A DNA stretch of 10,898 nt. It comes from Bacteroidales bacterium (GTDB taxonomy: Bacteria > Bacteroidota > Bacteroidia > Bacteroidales > WCHB1-69). A program made the position numbers and the translations under genes. A model generated the notes under the pieces. That model was not told where the DNA came from. It worked only from the letters and a program-made list of their open reading frames with translations, and searched no databases. Positions 1 through 7,356 of this stretch are shown here, one piece after another. Position 1 is the first letter of the stretch, and the number at the start of each line of letters is the position of its first letter. The stretch lies in assembly GCA_012519525.1 (NCBI GenBank), contig JAAYQB010000068.1, forward strand, positions 1 to 10,898, given 5' to 3'.

Positions 1-512
1 TAAATAGGAGGGACTACTTCTTGTCCTTCGTTGTCAATAAAACCATATTTTTTGTTTAGTTTTACTTTTATCCAATTTACCATATTGCTTCTATATCTGT
101 ATAAATCGTTATATTTAGGAGCAACAATTTCTTTTCCTTCTTTATTGATAAAGCCGTATTTGTTGTTTAGTTTTACTTCTGCCCATCCATAGCGGTAATA
201 GTTAAAGTTACTTATTTCATCGTAAATAGGAGAGACGACTTCTTTTCCTGTGCTATCAATAAAGCCGTATTTATTATTTAATTTCACTTTTATCCAATCT
301 ACGGTGTTTGGGTCGTATGTGTAAACATTGTCATAAATAGGTGCAACAATTTCTTCGCCTTTTTTATTAATAAAACCATACTTATTGTTGAGTTTTACTA
401 AAGCCCAACCATTTCTAAATTGATTAAAATTACCTATATTATCATAAATAATTTGTCCGGAGCTATTCCATAAATAAAAAATAAATAAAGTTAAAAAGCT
501 TATTTTTTTCAT
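1..512 (-). CDS. Secreted WG-repeat protein (5' part; 3' end outside window)
   Basis: The frame opens with ATG at 512-510 and stays open to the left edge, giving 170 visible residues; the C-terminus is missing. Residues 1-20 form a signal peptide (KK, then a hydrophobic stretch ISFLTLFIFYLW, ending SSGQ), so export from the cytoplasm is likely. The rest is a row of WG repeats (WG/KWG family): Trp at 36, 73, 110 and 147, exactly 37 residues apart, each followed by VKLN(N/K)KYGFI, a Gly turn, E(I/V)V and a P-x-Y end. Units 1 and 3 share GWA and FINK; units 2 and 4 share WIKVKLN and FID, so the array is built from a 74-residue double unit. WG proteins are common in Bacteroidetes. Their molecular role is mostly unknown, though binding or structural roles are usually assumed. 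The gene lies beyond the terminator at 590-617 and so is probably its own transcription unit. Family assignment is firm; function is open. Confidence 0.88.
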   Translation of the reverse strand, partial: MKKISFLTLFIFYLWNSSGQIIYDNIGNFNQFRNGWALVKLNNKYGFINKKGEEIVAPIYDNVYTYDPNTVDWIKVKLNNKYGFIDSTGKEVVSPIYDEISNFNYYRYGWAEVKLNNKYGFINKEGKEIVAPKYNDLYRYRSNMVNWIKVKLNKKYGFIDNEGQEVVPPI

Positions 513-538
513 TATAAAATATCTTTCTTTTTAGAAAA

Positions 539-546
539 CAAAAATA
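539..546 (-). promoter_or_regulatory. Candidate -7 element for the WG-repeat gene
   Basis: The minus strand reads TATTTTTG here, matching the Bacteroidetes -7 consensus TAnnTTTG. It lies 26 nt ahead of the ATG at 512 and downstream of the preceding operon's terminator, which is where a promoter is needed. No convincing TTG/TTTG -33 element sits 19-21 nt upstream, and the whole region is A/T-rich, so the match could be chance. Confidence 0.35.
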
Positions 547-577
547 TACAAAATAACAATAAAAAATGTACATTGTT

Positions 578-617
578 AAAAAAAACAAAAAAATGGTGTT
601 TGTTTCAACACCATTTT
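578..617 (-). terminator. Rho-independent terminator of the 2-oxoacid oxidoreductase operon
   Basis: On the minus strand, AAAATGGTGTT (617-607) pairs perfectly with AACACCATTTT (600-590) around a 6-nt loop (606-601). A T-rich tract follows at 593-578, interrupted by one G. An 11-bp perfect stem plus a U-tail is a textbook intrinsic terminator, about 90 nt after the gamma-subunit stop codon at 708. On the plus strand the run after the stem is much weaker, so it acts mainly for minus-strand transcripts. Confidence 0.87.
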
Positions 618-707
618 AATGAAAATTATATTATTATAAAATACTATTTAGAATAGTAAATGAATATCATTGCTTTATGTGATGCTTAATTGAATAATTG
701 AAGCCGA

Positions 708-1259
708 TTAAATAGTATGATATTCTTTTATAATTTCAGCACCAACTTTAATTGCATTTAAGTTGTCGGGAATTAATTTATGATGGCGTTCGGGAAGTGA
801 TTTTTCAAGTCCTTTTTTCATAAATTCTTCTTGAATAATAGGTTTATACTTCAAAAATCCGCCCAATACAATCATATTAAACAGTCTTGCTATTCCCAGT
901 TCTCCTGCTTTATCGGTAGCAGCTACTTGATAGATATTTATATCTTTTCGCTCCGGATGGCGTGATATTCCATTGGGGTCGTAAACCAACATACCGCCGG
1001 GTTTTACCGATTTTTCAAATTTATCAAGAGATTGTTGATTGAGTATGATTGCGGTATCGAATACGGAAAGCACAGGTGAGCTTATTCGCTCATCGCTAAT
1101 GATTACTGTAACATTCGATGTGCCACCTCTCATTTCTGGACCATAACTAGGCATCCAGCTTACTTCTTTATTTTGCATCATGCCGGAGTAGGCAAGTATT
1201 TTTCCCATCGAAAGAACTCCTTGTCCTCCAAAACCAGCTATAATTATTTCTTCAGTCAT
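708..1259 (-). CDS. korC: 2-oxoacid:ferredoxin oxidoreductase, gamma subunit
   Basis: This 183-residue protein is a complete pyruvate/ketoisovalerate oxidoreductase gamma domain of usual length. The N-terminus carries the glycine loop GFGGQG (residues 9-14), and PSYGPEMRGG (37-46) is the second hallmark of the family. In the four-subunit enzymes this subunit packs with alpha, beta and the ferredoxin-like delta subunit to oxidise a 2-oxoacid plus CoA to acyl-CoA and CO2, passing electrons to ferredoxin in the cytoplasm. It is the last gene of the unit, 37 nt after the beta subunit, and is followed by the terminator at 590-617. The start at 1259 has an A-rich leader, not a Shine-Dalgarno site, as expected in Bacteroidetes. 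The symbol korC assumes 2-oxoglutarate as substrate; a branched-chain 2-oxoacid (Vor-type) enzyme cannot be excluded by reading alone. Confidence 0.9.
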   Translation of the reverse strand: MTEEIIIAGFGGQGVLSMGKILAYSGMMQNKEVSWMPSYGPEMRGGTSNVTVIISDERISSPVLSVFDTAIILNQQSLDKFEKSVKPGGMLVYDPNGISRHPERKDINIYQVAATDKAGELGIARLFNMIVLGGFLKYKPIIQEEFMKKGLEKSLPERHHKLIPDNLNAIKVGAEIIKEYHTI

Positions 1260-1296
1260 TGTTTTATAATTTTAAATTTTGACATTCCGTGAATTA

Positions 1297-2058
1297 TTAT
1301 TTTGACACTTTTAGGTCGCCAAGTGGATAGAAAGCAAGCATGTTTTCTTCTAACCATTGATTAGCGGCAACAGGTGTCATTTTCCAACCTGAATTGCAAT
1401 TGGAAACAACTTCAACAAACGATACGCCTTTGTTTTCTTTTTGATTTTCAAAAGCTTGTCTTATAGCACGTTTACATTTACGAACTAATGCAGGTGTGTA
1501 TACTGCTTGTCGTGTAACGTAACATGTGCCGGGAAGTTGAGCTACTATTTCGGTTATTTTCAGTGGATTTCCCATCATTGCAATATCTCTACCATAGGGT
1601 GAAGTTGCGGTTTTCATGTCTTCTAAGGTGGTAGGAGCCATTTGTCCTCCTGTCATACCATAAATACCGTTATTGATAAATATCATGGTAATATTTTCTC
1701 CACGATTACAAGCATGAATTGTTTCGGCAGTTCCAATAGCAGCGAGGTCGCCGTCGCCTTGATAACTGAAAACAAAAAAGTCCGGTTTCAATCGTTTAAC
1801 GGCGGTTGCTAAAGCCGGGGCACGTCCGTGAGCTGCTTCTTGCATATCTACTTCAAAGTAATTGTAGGCTAATACTGCGCAACCTACAGGGGCAATACCG
1901 ATAGTTTGTTCTTGTATGCCCATTTCTTCTATTACTTCTGCGACGATACGATGTGTTGTACCGTGTCCACATCCCGGACAATAGTGCATGGTGTTTTTTG
2001 TAAGAACGGGTGTTCTTCTGTATACTAAATTTTCGGGTTTTATAATATCTTTACTCAT
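1297..2058 (-). CDS. korB: 2-oxoacid:ferredoxin oxidoreductase, beta subunit (TPP-binding)
   Basis: This 253-residue protein is the thiamine-pyrophosphate-binding catalytic subunit. CPGCGHG near the N-terminus (Cys27 and Cys30) is typical of the beta chain. GDGD at 101-104 followed by NN at 129-130 is the TPP/Mg binding signature, and GGQMAPTT (137-144) continues the family pattern. It works with the alpha subunit to decarboxylate the 2-oxoacid and form acyl-CoA with ferredoxin as electron acceptor. It starts 5 nt after the alpha stop, so the two are probably translationally coupled. Its start is preceded by GGAGG, unlike its neighbours. Length is shorter than two-subunit korB-type proteins of about 300-340 residues, and fits the compact four-subunit class. 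Whether 2-oxoglutarate or branched-chain 2-oxoacids are preferred is not decidable here. Confidence 0.9.
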   Translation of the reverse strand: MSKDIIKPENLVYRRTPVLTKNTMHYCPGCGHGTTHRIVAEVIEEMGIQEQTIGIAPVGCAVLAYNYFEVDMQEAAHGRAPALATAVKRLKPDFFVFSYQGDGDLAAIGTAETIHACNRGENITMIFINNGIYGMTGGQMAPTTLEDMKTATSPYGRDIAMMGNPLKITEIVAQLPGTCYVTRQAVYTPALVRKCKRAIRQAFENQKENKGVSFVEVVSNCNSGWKMTPVAANQWLEENMLAFYPLGDLKVSK

Positions 2059-2063
2059 AATGA

Positions 2064-3146
2064 TTATCCTCCAATTATTTTAGTTTCTAATGCATGTAGT
2101 ACTTCTTGCGGAGTTGGAATAATGCCTCCAAAACGACCAAAATGGTCGACTTTAACTTTGTGTTTAGTAGCTAATAATACGTCCTCAACCATTTGACCTG
2201 CACTCATTTCTACCGATAACATTCCTTTTACTTTACCGGCTAATTCGCCTAATATTTTAGAGGGGAAGGGCCATAAGGTAATAGGTCGTAATAAACCTAC
2301 TTTTATTCCTTTTTCTCTACCCAATTGGATAGCTTTTTGACAAATACGTGCCGAAGAACCGTAAGCAACGAAAATATATTCTGCATCGTCGCAATGAATC
2401 ATTTCGTAGCGAACTTCTTTTTCTTGACATTCTTTGTATTTTTTTTGAAGATGAATATTTACTTTTTCTTGTTTCTCTGAGTCTAATTCAAGAGAGGTAA
2501 TGATTATGTGAGGTTTACCGGGGTTTTTTCCTGTGGTAGCCCATGGAAAACTTTTTTTAATGTATTCATCTGTCCAACGGGGTTTATAGTCTTCTATCTG
2601 AACTTTTTCCATTACTTGTCCTATTACTCCGTCCGAGAGAATCATGGCAGGATTCCTATATTTGAAAGCTAAGTCAAATCCTAATCCTACAAAATCGTAC
2701 ATTTCTTGTACGGAAGCCGGGGCAAGGGTTATTAAACGGTAATCACCATGTCCGCCTCCTTTTGTAGTTTGAAAATAGTCGGCTTGTGATGGTTGAATGG
2801 TTCCTAAACCGGGACCTCCTCTAACTACGTTAACTACTAAGCAAGGAAGTTCTGCTCCTGCGATATAGGATAGTCCTTCTTGCATTAAACTAATACCGGG
2901 GCTTGAAGAAGTAGTCATTACTCTTTTGCCGCAAGCTGCGCCTCCATAAACCATATTAATAGAAGCTACTTCGCTTTCGGCTTGTAAAACTACCATCCCT
3001 GTTTTCTTGTAGGGTTCTTCCGCCATGAGATGTTCTAAAATTTCTGATTGAGGGGTTATCGGATAACCAAAATAGCCATCTACTCCGTAGCGTATAGCTG
3101 CTTCGGCTATGGCTTCATTTCCCTTCATTAATCTTAATTCTTTCAT
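2064..3146 (-). CDS. korA: 2-oxoacid:ferredoxin oxidoreductase, alpha subunit
   Basis: This 360-residue protein is the alpha chain, carrying the pyrimidine-binding TPP domain plus the transketolase C-terminal-like domain. Motifs seen are GYPITPQSE (27-35), AESE (56-59), TSSSPG (79-84), RGGPGLGT (109-116) and SDGVIGQ (171-177), all typical of KorA/VorB proteins. The separate small gamma gene (korC) shows that this is the unfused four-subunit architecture, not the two-subunit form in which gamma is fused to the front of alpha. It sits 31 nt after the ferredoxin-like delta gene and 5 nt before korB. YPITPQSE is shared by proteins labelled VorB and KorA alike, so substrate choice stays open; the family call is firm. 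Confidence 0.91.
   Translation of the reverse strand: MKELRLMKGNEAIAEAAIRYGVDGYFGYPITPQSEILEHLMAEEPYKKTGMVVLQAESEVASINMVYGGAACGKRVMTTSSSPGISLMQEGLSYIAGAELPCLVVNVVRGGPGLGTIQPSQADYFQTTKGGGHGDYRLITLAPASVQEMYDFVGLGFDLAFKYRNPAMILSDGVIGQVMEKVQIEDYKPRWTDEYIKKSFPWATTGKNPGKPHIIITSLELDSEKQEKVNIHLQKKYKECQEKEVRYEMIHCDDAEYIFVAYGSSARICQKAIQLGREKGIKVGLLRPITLWPFPSKILGELAGKVKGMLSVEMSAGQMVEDVLLATKHKVKVDHFGRFGGIIPTPQEVLHALETKIIGG
2068..2072 (-). promoter_or_regulatory. Shine-Dalgarno-like GGAGG before korB
   Basis: The minus strand reads GGAGG nine bases ahead of the korB ATG, inside the final Gly-Gly codons of korA. It is the only start in the window with such a site; the others have A-rich leaders. It may help re-initiation after korA, or may simply be a by-product of the two glycine codons. 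Confidence 0.4.
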
Positions 3147-3177
3147 ATTGTTTTTTACTTTTGATTAATAACTTTAT

Positions 3178-3390
3178 TTACTTTGCCCTATAGACCGTTA
3201 TTACTCCGTCAGGGCATACGATTGCACAGTTTGCACAACCAATACAACTATCGTTTTGGACTTCCAAATAATTGTAACCTTTACTATTTACTTTTTTAGA
3301 TAAGGCTATAACTTTATTTGGGCAAGCGGGGATGCAAACACCGCAACCTTTACATCTTTCTATTTCTATTACAATTGCTCCTTTTGCCAT
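3178..3390 (-). CDS. korD: 2-oxoacid:ferredoxin oxidoreductase, delta subunit (2x[4Fe-4S] ferredoxin)
   Basis: This 70-residue protein is a complete bacterial-type double-cluster ferredoxin. The first Cys set is C13-x2-C16-x2-C19-x3-C23-P and the second is C49-x2-C52-x2-C55-x3-C59-P, so both [4Fe-4S] clusters should form, with the usual exchange of the fourth cysteine between motifs. It relays electrons from the catalytic beta subunit to free ferredoxin. It is the first gene of the delta-alpha-beta-gamma block. I see neither a promoter nor a terminator in the 52 nt between it and yidC, so it may be reached by read-through from yidC. The ATG at 3390 is preceded by an A/T-only leader. Confidence 0.92.
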   Translation of the reverse strand: MAKGAIVIEIERCKGCGVCIPACPNKVIALSKKVNSKGYNYLEVQNDSCIGCANCAIVCPDGVITVYRAK

Positions 3391-3438
3391 TATTTTAAAT
3401 TTTAATTAATATTTTATTTATGTGTTATTTTAAATTTT
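3390..3438. repeat. 14-nt direct repeat in the yidC-korD gap
   Basis: TTATTTTAAATTTT occurs at 3390-3403 and again at 3425-3438, 35 bp apart, with the first copy touching the korD start codon. The 11-nt core TTTTAAATTTT recurs at 1270-1280, just ahead of korC. The sequence is pure A/T, so it may be only a recurrent A-rich translation leader. Confidence 0.6.
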
Positions 3439-3442
3439 CCAA

Positions 3443-5398
3443 TTAACGTTTTTTTCTTTGGTTAGCTAAGTTTCGTTGTGCTGCTTGTTGTTTTTTGACC
3501 ATATCTTCCATTTTCTGTTGCCATCTCGATTTTTTTACAGGCTTTGCTTTGGAAGCTAATACTTTAGCACGTAATTTCTCCTCATTAATTGCAAGTCTGA
3601 AAATTCCCATTTGAATAAAAGTAATGATATTGACTAAGAAATAATAATAACTTAAACCCGAAGAATAATTATTGAATATTCCTAAAAACATGATAGGCAT
3701 CAAGTACATCATCCATTTCATAGCCTTCATTTGTTGTGCATTTCCGGCAGACGACATCATTTTATTATTGAGAATAGTATAGGTTAATGTTGCTGCTGTC
3801 ATCAATAGAGTGAATAAACTGACGTGGTCGCCATAAAAAGGAATATTGAATGGAAGGTCTAAAATGGAATCGTAAGAAGATAAATCGTCAGCCCATAAAA
3901 AGGCTTGTTGTCTTAATTCGTAGGCAGATGGGAAAAATCGAAACATAGCAAAGAGTATAGGAAGTTGCAACAGCACAGGCAGGCAGCCAGCCATAGGTCT
4001 AATTCCTAATTGTTTATACATTGCCATGATGGCTTGTTGTTTTTTCATGGCATCCTTTTGGTCGGGATAGCGTTTGTTGATTTCTTCTATTTCCGGTTTA
4101 ACAACACGCATTTTAGCCGTCGACATATAGCTGGTGTATGCTAATGGGAATAATAGCAGTTTTAAAAAGACTGTTAGAATTAAAATTATAAATCCATAAC
4201 TCCAATTTAACTTTTCAAAGTGGTTAAAAATAGGAATGACAGCGTATTTATTAATCCAAGATATCCAATTTCCTCCTAATTGAATTTGGTCTTCTAATTC
4301 AATATCGTATTTTTTTAAGATATTGTATTTGTTGGGTCCGAAATAAAATCCAAATGCGAACTCATCATTTGCGAAGTTTTGAATCGGGAATGAGATGTTG
4401 GCTTTTAATGTTTTTAATGAATTTGTTTTCTCATTGTCAGAGGCATCTATATCGGCAACCATAGTGGCGTTTGAAAATTCATTGGTTGCTATAATGGTAG
4501 AGGTGAAAAAATGTTGTTTAAAAGAAATCCATTTCAAACTTGTCGGATAATAAATAGAATCGGATTTAGTGTCGCTTTCTTTTAAGTTTTCTACATCTTC
4601 AATATCACTATAATAGATGGTGGTAGCTAGTTTTTCGTTTTTATAGTTTTTTTCTTGTCGTTGTAGTTGAGTTATCCAACGCAAAGAGAGTTCTGTTTGT
4701 GTTTGGTTTAAGTATTTGTCCATTTCTTTGAAACGAAGTTTACAGCCTGTGTAATAATCGTTTCCTTTTACTGTATAAACATATTCTATATAGCTATTCG
4801 TATCTATAACATTTTCTTCAAGATTAGGATACAAACGCATAATTAATTGTAGCGAATCTTCACCACTTACTTTTAGGATATGATTGTTATCCGTTAATAT
4901 TGGGGTGAAATAAAAGTCGTTAGTGTTAAGTTCTAAGTAGTTAGAGAAAAAAGTGAAGCCGAAATAGTTTTTATTGCTGTTGGTATCGAATAGGACAACG
5001 GGCTTTTTGTCGTAAGTAAATATGTCTTTAAATTCGACGGATTCTATTCGTCCACCTTTTTTGCTTATACAGAGTTTGTAAATATCATTTTCTACTACTA
5101 TGGGAAGTGTATTTTCCGGTGCTTGCGATGCGCTGACAAATGCAGCATATTTTGATTTTTCTTTTTCATACGAAATAGGGGTGGTGATAGTGTCGGTTGT
5201 GGAAATAGTATTGCTTGTACTGACTTCTTCTGTTGCTACAGCATTTTTTTCGATTGCTTGTTTACTTTGCACTAAACTTAAAGAATCTTGTATTCTTTTT
5301 CTTTCTTGTAGTTCTTCTTTCGATGGACTTACCCAATAGCTATAGCCTACTAAAAGTCCCAATATCAACAATAAACCGACTACCGTATTTTTATCCAT
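3443..5398 (-). CDS. yidC: Membrane protein insertase YidC
   Basis: This 651-residue protein is the YidC/Oxa1 insertase, which places proteins in the inner membrane alone or with the Sec translocon. The first transmembrane segment is at about 5-22. A Ser/Thr/Lys-rich linker (25-85) leads to the large beta-rich extracytoplasmic domain (about 95-375) of Gram-negative YidC. The conserved insertase core follows: TM at about 402-420, a cytoplasmic loop with AKMR (428-431; the Arg likely corresponds to the charged groove residue of the family), GIRPMAGCLPVLLQLPILFAMF starting at 465, and further TM segments at about 525-543, 562-576 and 583-600. The C-terminal tail is strongly basic (KPVKKSRWQQK to QRKKR), suited to ribosome contact. 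Length is slightly above E. coli YidC (548), as usual in Bacteroidetes. It has its own promoter at 5441-5471 and lies ahead of the korDABC genes. Confidence 0.97.
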   Translation of the reverse strand: MDKNTVVGLLLILGLLVGYSYWVSPSKEELQERKRIQDSLSLVQSKQAIEKNAVATEEVSTSNTISTTDTITTPISYEKEKSKYAAFVSASQAPENTLPIVVENDIYKLCISKKGGRIESVEFKDIFTYDKKPVVLFDTNSNKNYFGFTFFSNYLELNTNDFYFTPILTDNNHILKVSGEDSLQLIMRLYPNLEENVIDTNSYIEYVYTVKGNDYYTGCKLRFKEMDKYLNQTQTELSLRWITQLQRQEKNYKNEKLATTIYYSDIEDVENLKESDTKSDSIYYPTSLKWISFKQHFFTSTIIATNEFSNATMVADIDASDNEKTNSLKTLKANISFPIQNFANDEFAFGFYFGPNKYNILKKYDIELEDQIQLGGNWISWINKYAVIPIFNHFEKLNWSYGFIILILTVFLKLLLFPLAYTSYMSTAKMRVVKPEIEEINKRYPDQKDAMKKQQAIMAMYKQLGIRPMAGCLPVLLQLPILFAMFRFFPSAYELRQQAFLWADDLSSYDSILDLPFNIPFYGDHVSLFTLLMTAATLTYTILNNKMMSSAGNAQQMKAMKWMMYLMPIMFLGIFNNYSSGLSYYYFLVNIITFIQMGIFRLAINEEKLRAKVLASKAKPVKKSRWQQKMEDMVKKQQAAQRNLANQRKKR

Positions 5399-5425
5399 AA
5401 AGTAATATTCTTATAATATATTTAG

Positions 5426-5444
5426 TTTGCAAAACATTTGCAAA
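5426..5444. repeat. Tandem TTTGCAAA palindromes at the yidC promoter
   Basis: The 8-bp palindrome TTTGCAAA occurs at 5426-5433 and 5437-5444, separated by 3 bp, giving an 11-bp period close to one helical turn. The upstream copy overlaps the -7 element on the minus strand, and the second lies over the expected transcription start. This layout would suit a repressor dimer pair, but part of the first copy is simply the promoter sequence TATCTTTGCA. Confidence 0.6.
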
Positions 5445-5471
5445 GATAGCATAAAATCTTTTAATTATAAA
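5441..5471 (-). promoter_or_regulatory. Promoter of yidC (Bacteroidetes type)
   Basis: The minus strand shows TATCTTTG at 5448-5441, an exact match to the -7 consensus TAnnTTTG. TTTA at 5471-5468, a near match to the -33 TTTG, lies 19 nt upstream. Transcription would start near 5434, leaving a leader of about 35 nt. It sits between the lepA terminator and the yidC ATG, as a promoter should. Confidence 0.7.
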
Positions 5472-5482
5472 CCTATTCGAGA

Positions 5483-5522
5483 AAATTTTTAATAAAATTT
5501 TGGTGTATATTTACAACAAAAT
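5483..5522 (-). terminator. Probable intrinsic terminator after lepA
   Basis: On the minus strand, ATTTTGTTGTA (5522-5512) pairs with TACACCAAAAT (5507-5497) around an AATA loop, 10 of 11 positions matching (mismatch 5516/5503). T-rich sequence with interspersed A follows down to about 5483. It begins 22 nt after the lepA stop. The stem is A/T-rich and the tail is broken by A residues, so it is weaker than the 590-617 hairpin. Confidence 0.6.
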
Positions 5523-5544
5523 GGCGTTTTTGAGAAAGAGAAAA

Positions 5545-7332
5545 TTAATCTATTTTTAATACGGCAAGGAATGCTGATTGTGGTACTTCCACATTTCCTA
5601 TTTGTCGCATGCGTTTTTTGCCTTTTTTCTGTTTTTCTAAAAGTTTTCGTTTACGCGAAATGTCTCCTCCATAGCATTTAGCGGTAACATCTTTTCGTAC
5701 AGCTTTTACGGTTTCTCGTGCAATGATTTTAGAGCCTATAGCAGCTTGTATGGCAATATCGAATTGTTGACGAGGAATGAGTTCTTTTAATTTTTCGCAC
5801 ATCCTTCTTCCAAAACTATAAGCATTATCGACATGTATTAAGGTAGAAAGGGCGTCAACAGGGTCGCCATTGAGCAAAATATCTAATTTTGCTAGTTTAG
5901 AAGGTTTGTAATCGTTGATATGATAATCAAAAGAGGCATATCCTTTAGAGCAACTTTTTAGCTTGTCGTAAAAATCGAAAACAATTTCGCCCAATGGTAG
6001 TTCGAATGTTATTTCTATACGATTAGAAGTGAGGTATATTTGCGATTTTAGCATGCCGCGTTTGTCCAAACACAATTTCATAATAGCACCAATGTATTCT
6101 GTTTTGGTAATTATTTGTGCTATGATATAAGGCTCTTCGATACGCTCTATTAGGTTGAGCGGCGGCATACCCGATGGATTGTGTACGTCTAATACTTCTT
6201 TTTTTGTAGTATATATTTTATAAGAAACGTTAGGTACTGTTGTGATTACATCCATATTAAACTCACGGTCCAAGCGTTCTTGAATGATTTCCATGTGCAG
6301 TAAACCTAAAAATCCGCAGCGAAATCCAAAGCCCAAAGCCATTGACGATTCGGGTTCGTAGCTTAATGAAGCATCGTTGAGTTGTAGTTTTTCTAAAGAA
6401 GAACGCAGTTCTTCGTAATCGTCGGCATCGACAGGATAAATTCCTGCAAACACCATGGGTTTGATTTCTTTAAATCCTTCAATTGACTCTTTACTTGGTC
6501 GTTCAACATGGGTAATCGTATCGCCTACTTTTACTTCTTTTGCTGTTTTTATTCCCGATATAATATAGCCTACATTTCCGGCTTTCAATGTGTTGCGAGG
6601 TTCACGGCTAAGTGATAATATGCCTATTTCATCGGCATGGTATTCTTTTCCTGTAGCAATAAATTTTACAAAATCATCTTTATGTATTTGTCCGTTCATA
6701 ATGCGAAAATAAGCTATAATGCCACGGAAAGGATTGAAAAACGAATCAAAGATAAGTGCTTGTAAAGGTGCGTTTTCATCTCCTTCAGGCGGTCTTATTT
6801 TATGAATAATAGCATTTAAAACATTTTCTATTCCTTCGCCTGTTTTTGCACTTACTTGTAGAATGTCTTCTTTATCACAGCCTAATAAGTCAATAATTTG
6901 TTCGCTTACTTCTTCGGGTTCGGCACTGGGCATGTCCATTTTGTTTAAAACGGGTATGATATCCAAATCGTTTTCGATAGCTAAGTAAAGATTGGAAATG
7001 GTTTGTGCTTGAATTCCTTGTGTAGCATCCACTACTAATAAAGCACCTTCGCAAGCAGCAATCGAACGCGATACTTCGTACGAAAAATCAACGTGTCCCG
7101 GCGTGTCGATTAAGTTTAAGGTATATTGTTTGCCGGCTTGTTCGTATTGCATTTGAACGGCATGACTTTTAATAGTAATTCCTTTTTCTCGCTCCAAATC
7201 CATACTGTCTAATACTTGATTTTGAAATTCTCTTTCTTTTACCGTATTAGTTTGTTGTAATAGTCTATCAGCTAAAGTGCTTTTGCCATGGTCAATGTGG
7301 GCGATAATGCAAAAATTTCGGATATGCTGCAT
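5545..7332 (-). CDS. lepA: Elongation factor 4 (LepA), ribosome back-translocating GTPase
   Basis: This 595-residue protein has the family's usual length. GTPase motifs are visible: P-loop AHIDHGKST (11-19), DTPGH (76-80), NKMD (130-133) and SAK (161-163). The switch I region carries EKGITIK (49-55), with the conserved threonine. EF-G-like domains II, III and V follow (for example [16 protein letters not shown] in the middle), then the LepA-specific C-terminal domain with [20 protein letters not shown] near the end, where basic residues reach into the ribosomal A site. The protein acts on stalled or mis-translocated ribosomes and also affects ribosome biogenesis. It lies 24 nt after purB with no promoter between them, so it is probably co-transcribed from the purB promoter, and it is followed by a hairpin at 5497-5522. 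All nucleotide-binding residues are intact. Confidence 0.97.
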   Translation of the reverse strand: MQHIRNFCIIAHIDHGKSTLADRLLQQTNTVKEREFQNQVLDSMDLEREKGITIKSHAVQMQYEQAGKQYTLNLIDTPGHVDFSYEVSRSIAACEGALLVVDATQGIQAQTISNLYLAIENDLDIIPVLNKMDMPSAEPEEVSEQIIDLLGCDKEDILQVSAKTGEGIENVLNAIIHKIRPPEGDENAPLQALIFDSFFNPFRGIIAYFRIMNGQIHKDDFVKFIATGKEYHADEIGILSLSREPRNTLKAGNVGYIISGIKTAKEVKVGDTITHVERPSKESIEGFKEIKPMVFAGIYPVDADDYEELRSSLEKLQLNDASLSYEPESSMALGFGFRCGFLGLLHMEIIQERLDREFNMDVITTVPNVSYKIYTTKKEVLDVHNPSGMPPLNLIERIEEPYIIAQIITKTEYIGAIMKLCLDKRGMLKSQIYLTSNRIEITFELPLGEIVFDFYDKLKSCSKGYASFDYHINDYKPSKLAKLDILLNGDPVDALSTLIHVDNAYSFGRRMCEKLKELIPRQQFDIAIQAAIGSKIIARETVKAVRKDVTAKCYGGDISRKRKLLEKQKKGKKRMRQIGNVEVPQSAFLAVLKID

Positions 7333-7356
7333 GTATTATTTTTCTATTGTATGATA

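Noticed and set aside
565..574. Palindrome AATGTACATT upstream of the WG-repeat gene
   Set aside because: Ten A/T-rich bases with no second copy and no extension on either side; it is expected by chance at this composition.
642..658. Inverted repeat TACTATT-tag-AATAGTA downstream of korC
   Set aside because: The 7-bp stem has only one G/C pair and no clean U-tract. The hairpin at 590-617 is a far better terminator, so this is probably chance in A/T-rich DNA.
5100..5339. Plus-strand open frame of 79 codons
   Set aside because: It lies wholly antisense inside yidC, has low-complexity Ser/Val/Cys-rich content typical of an antisense shadow, and shows no promoter or family motif.
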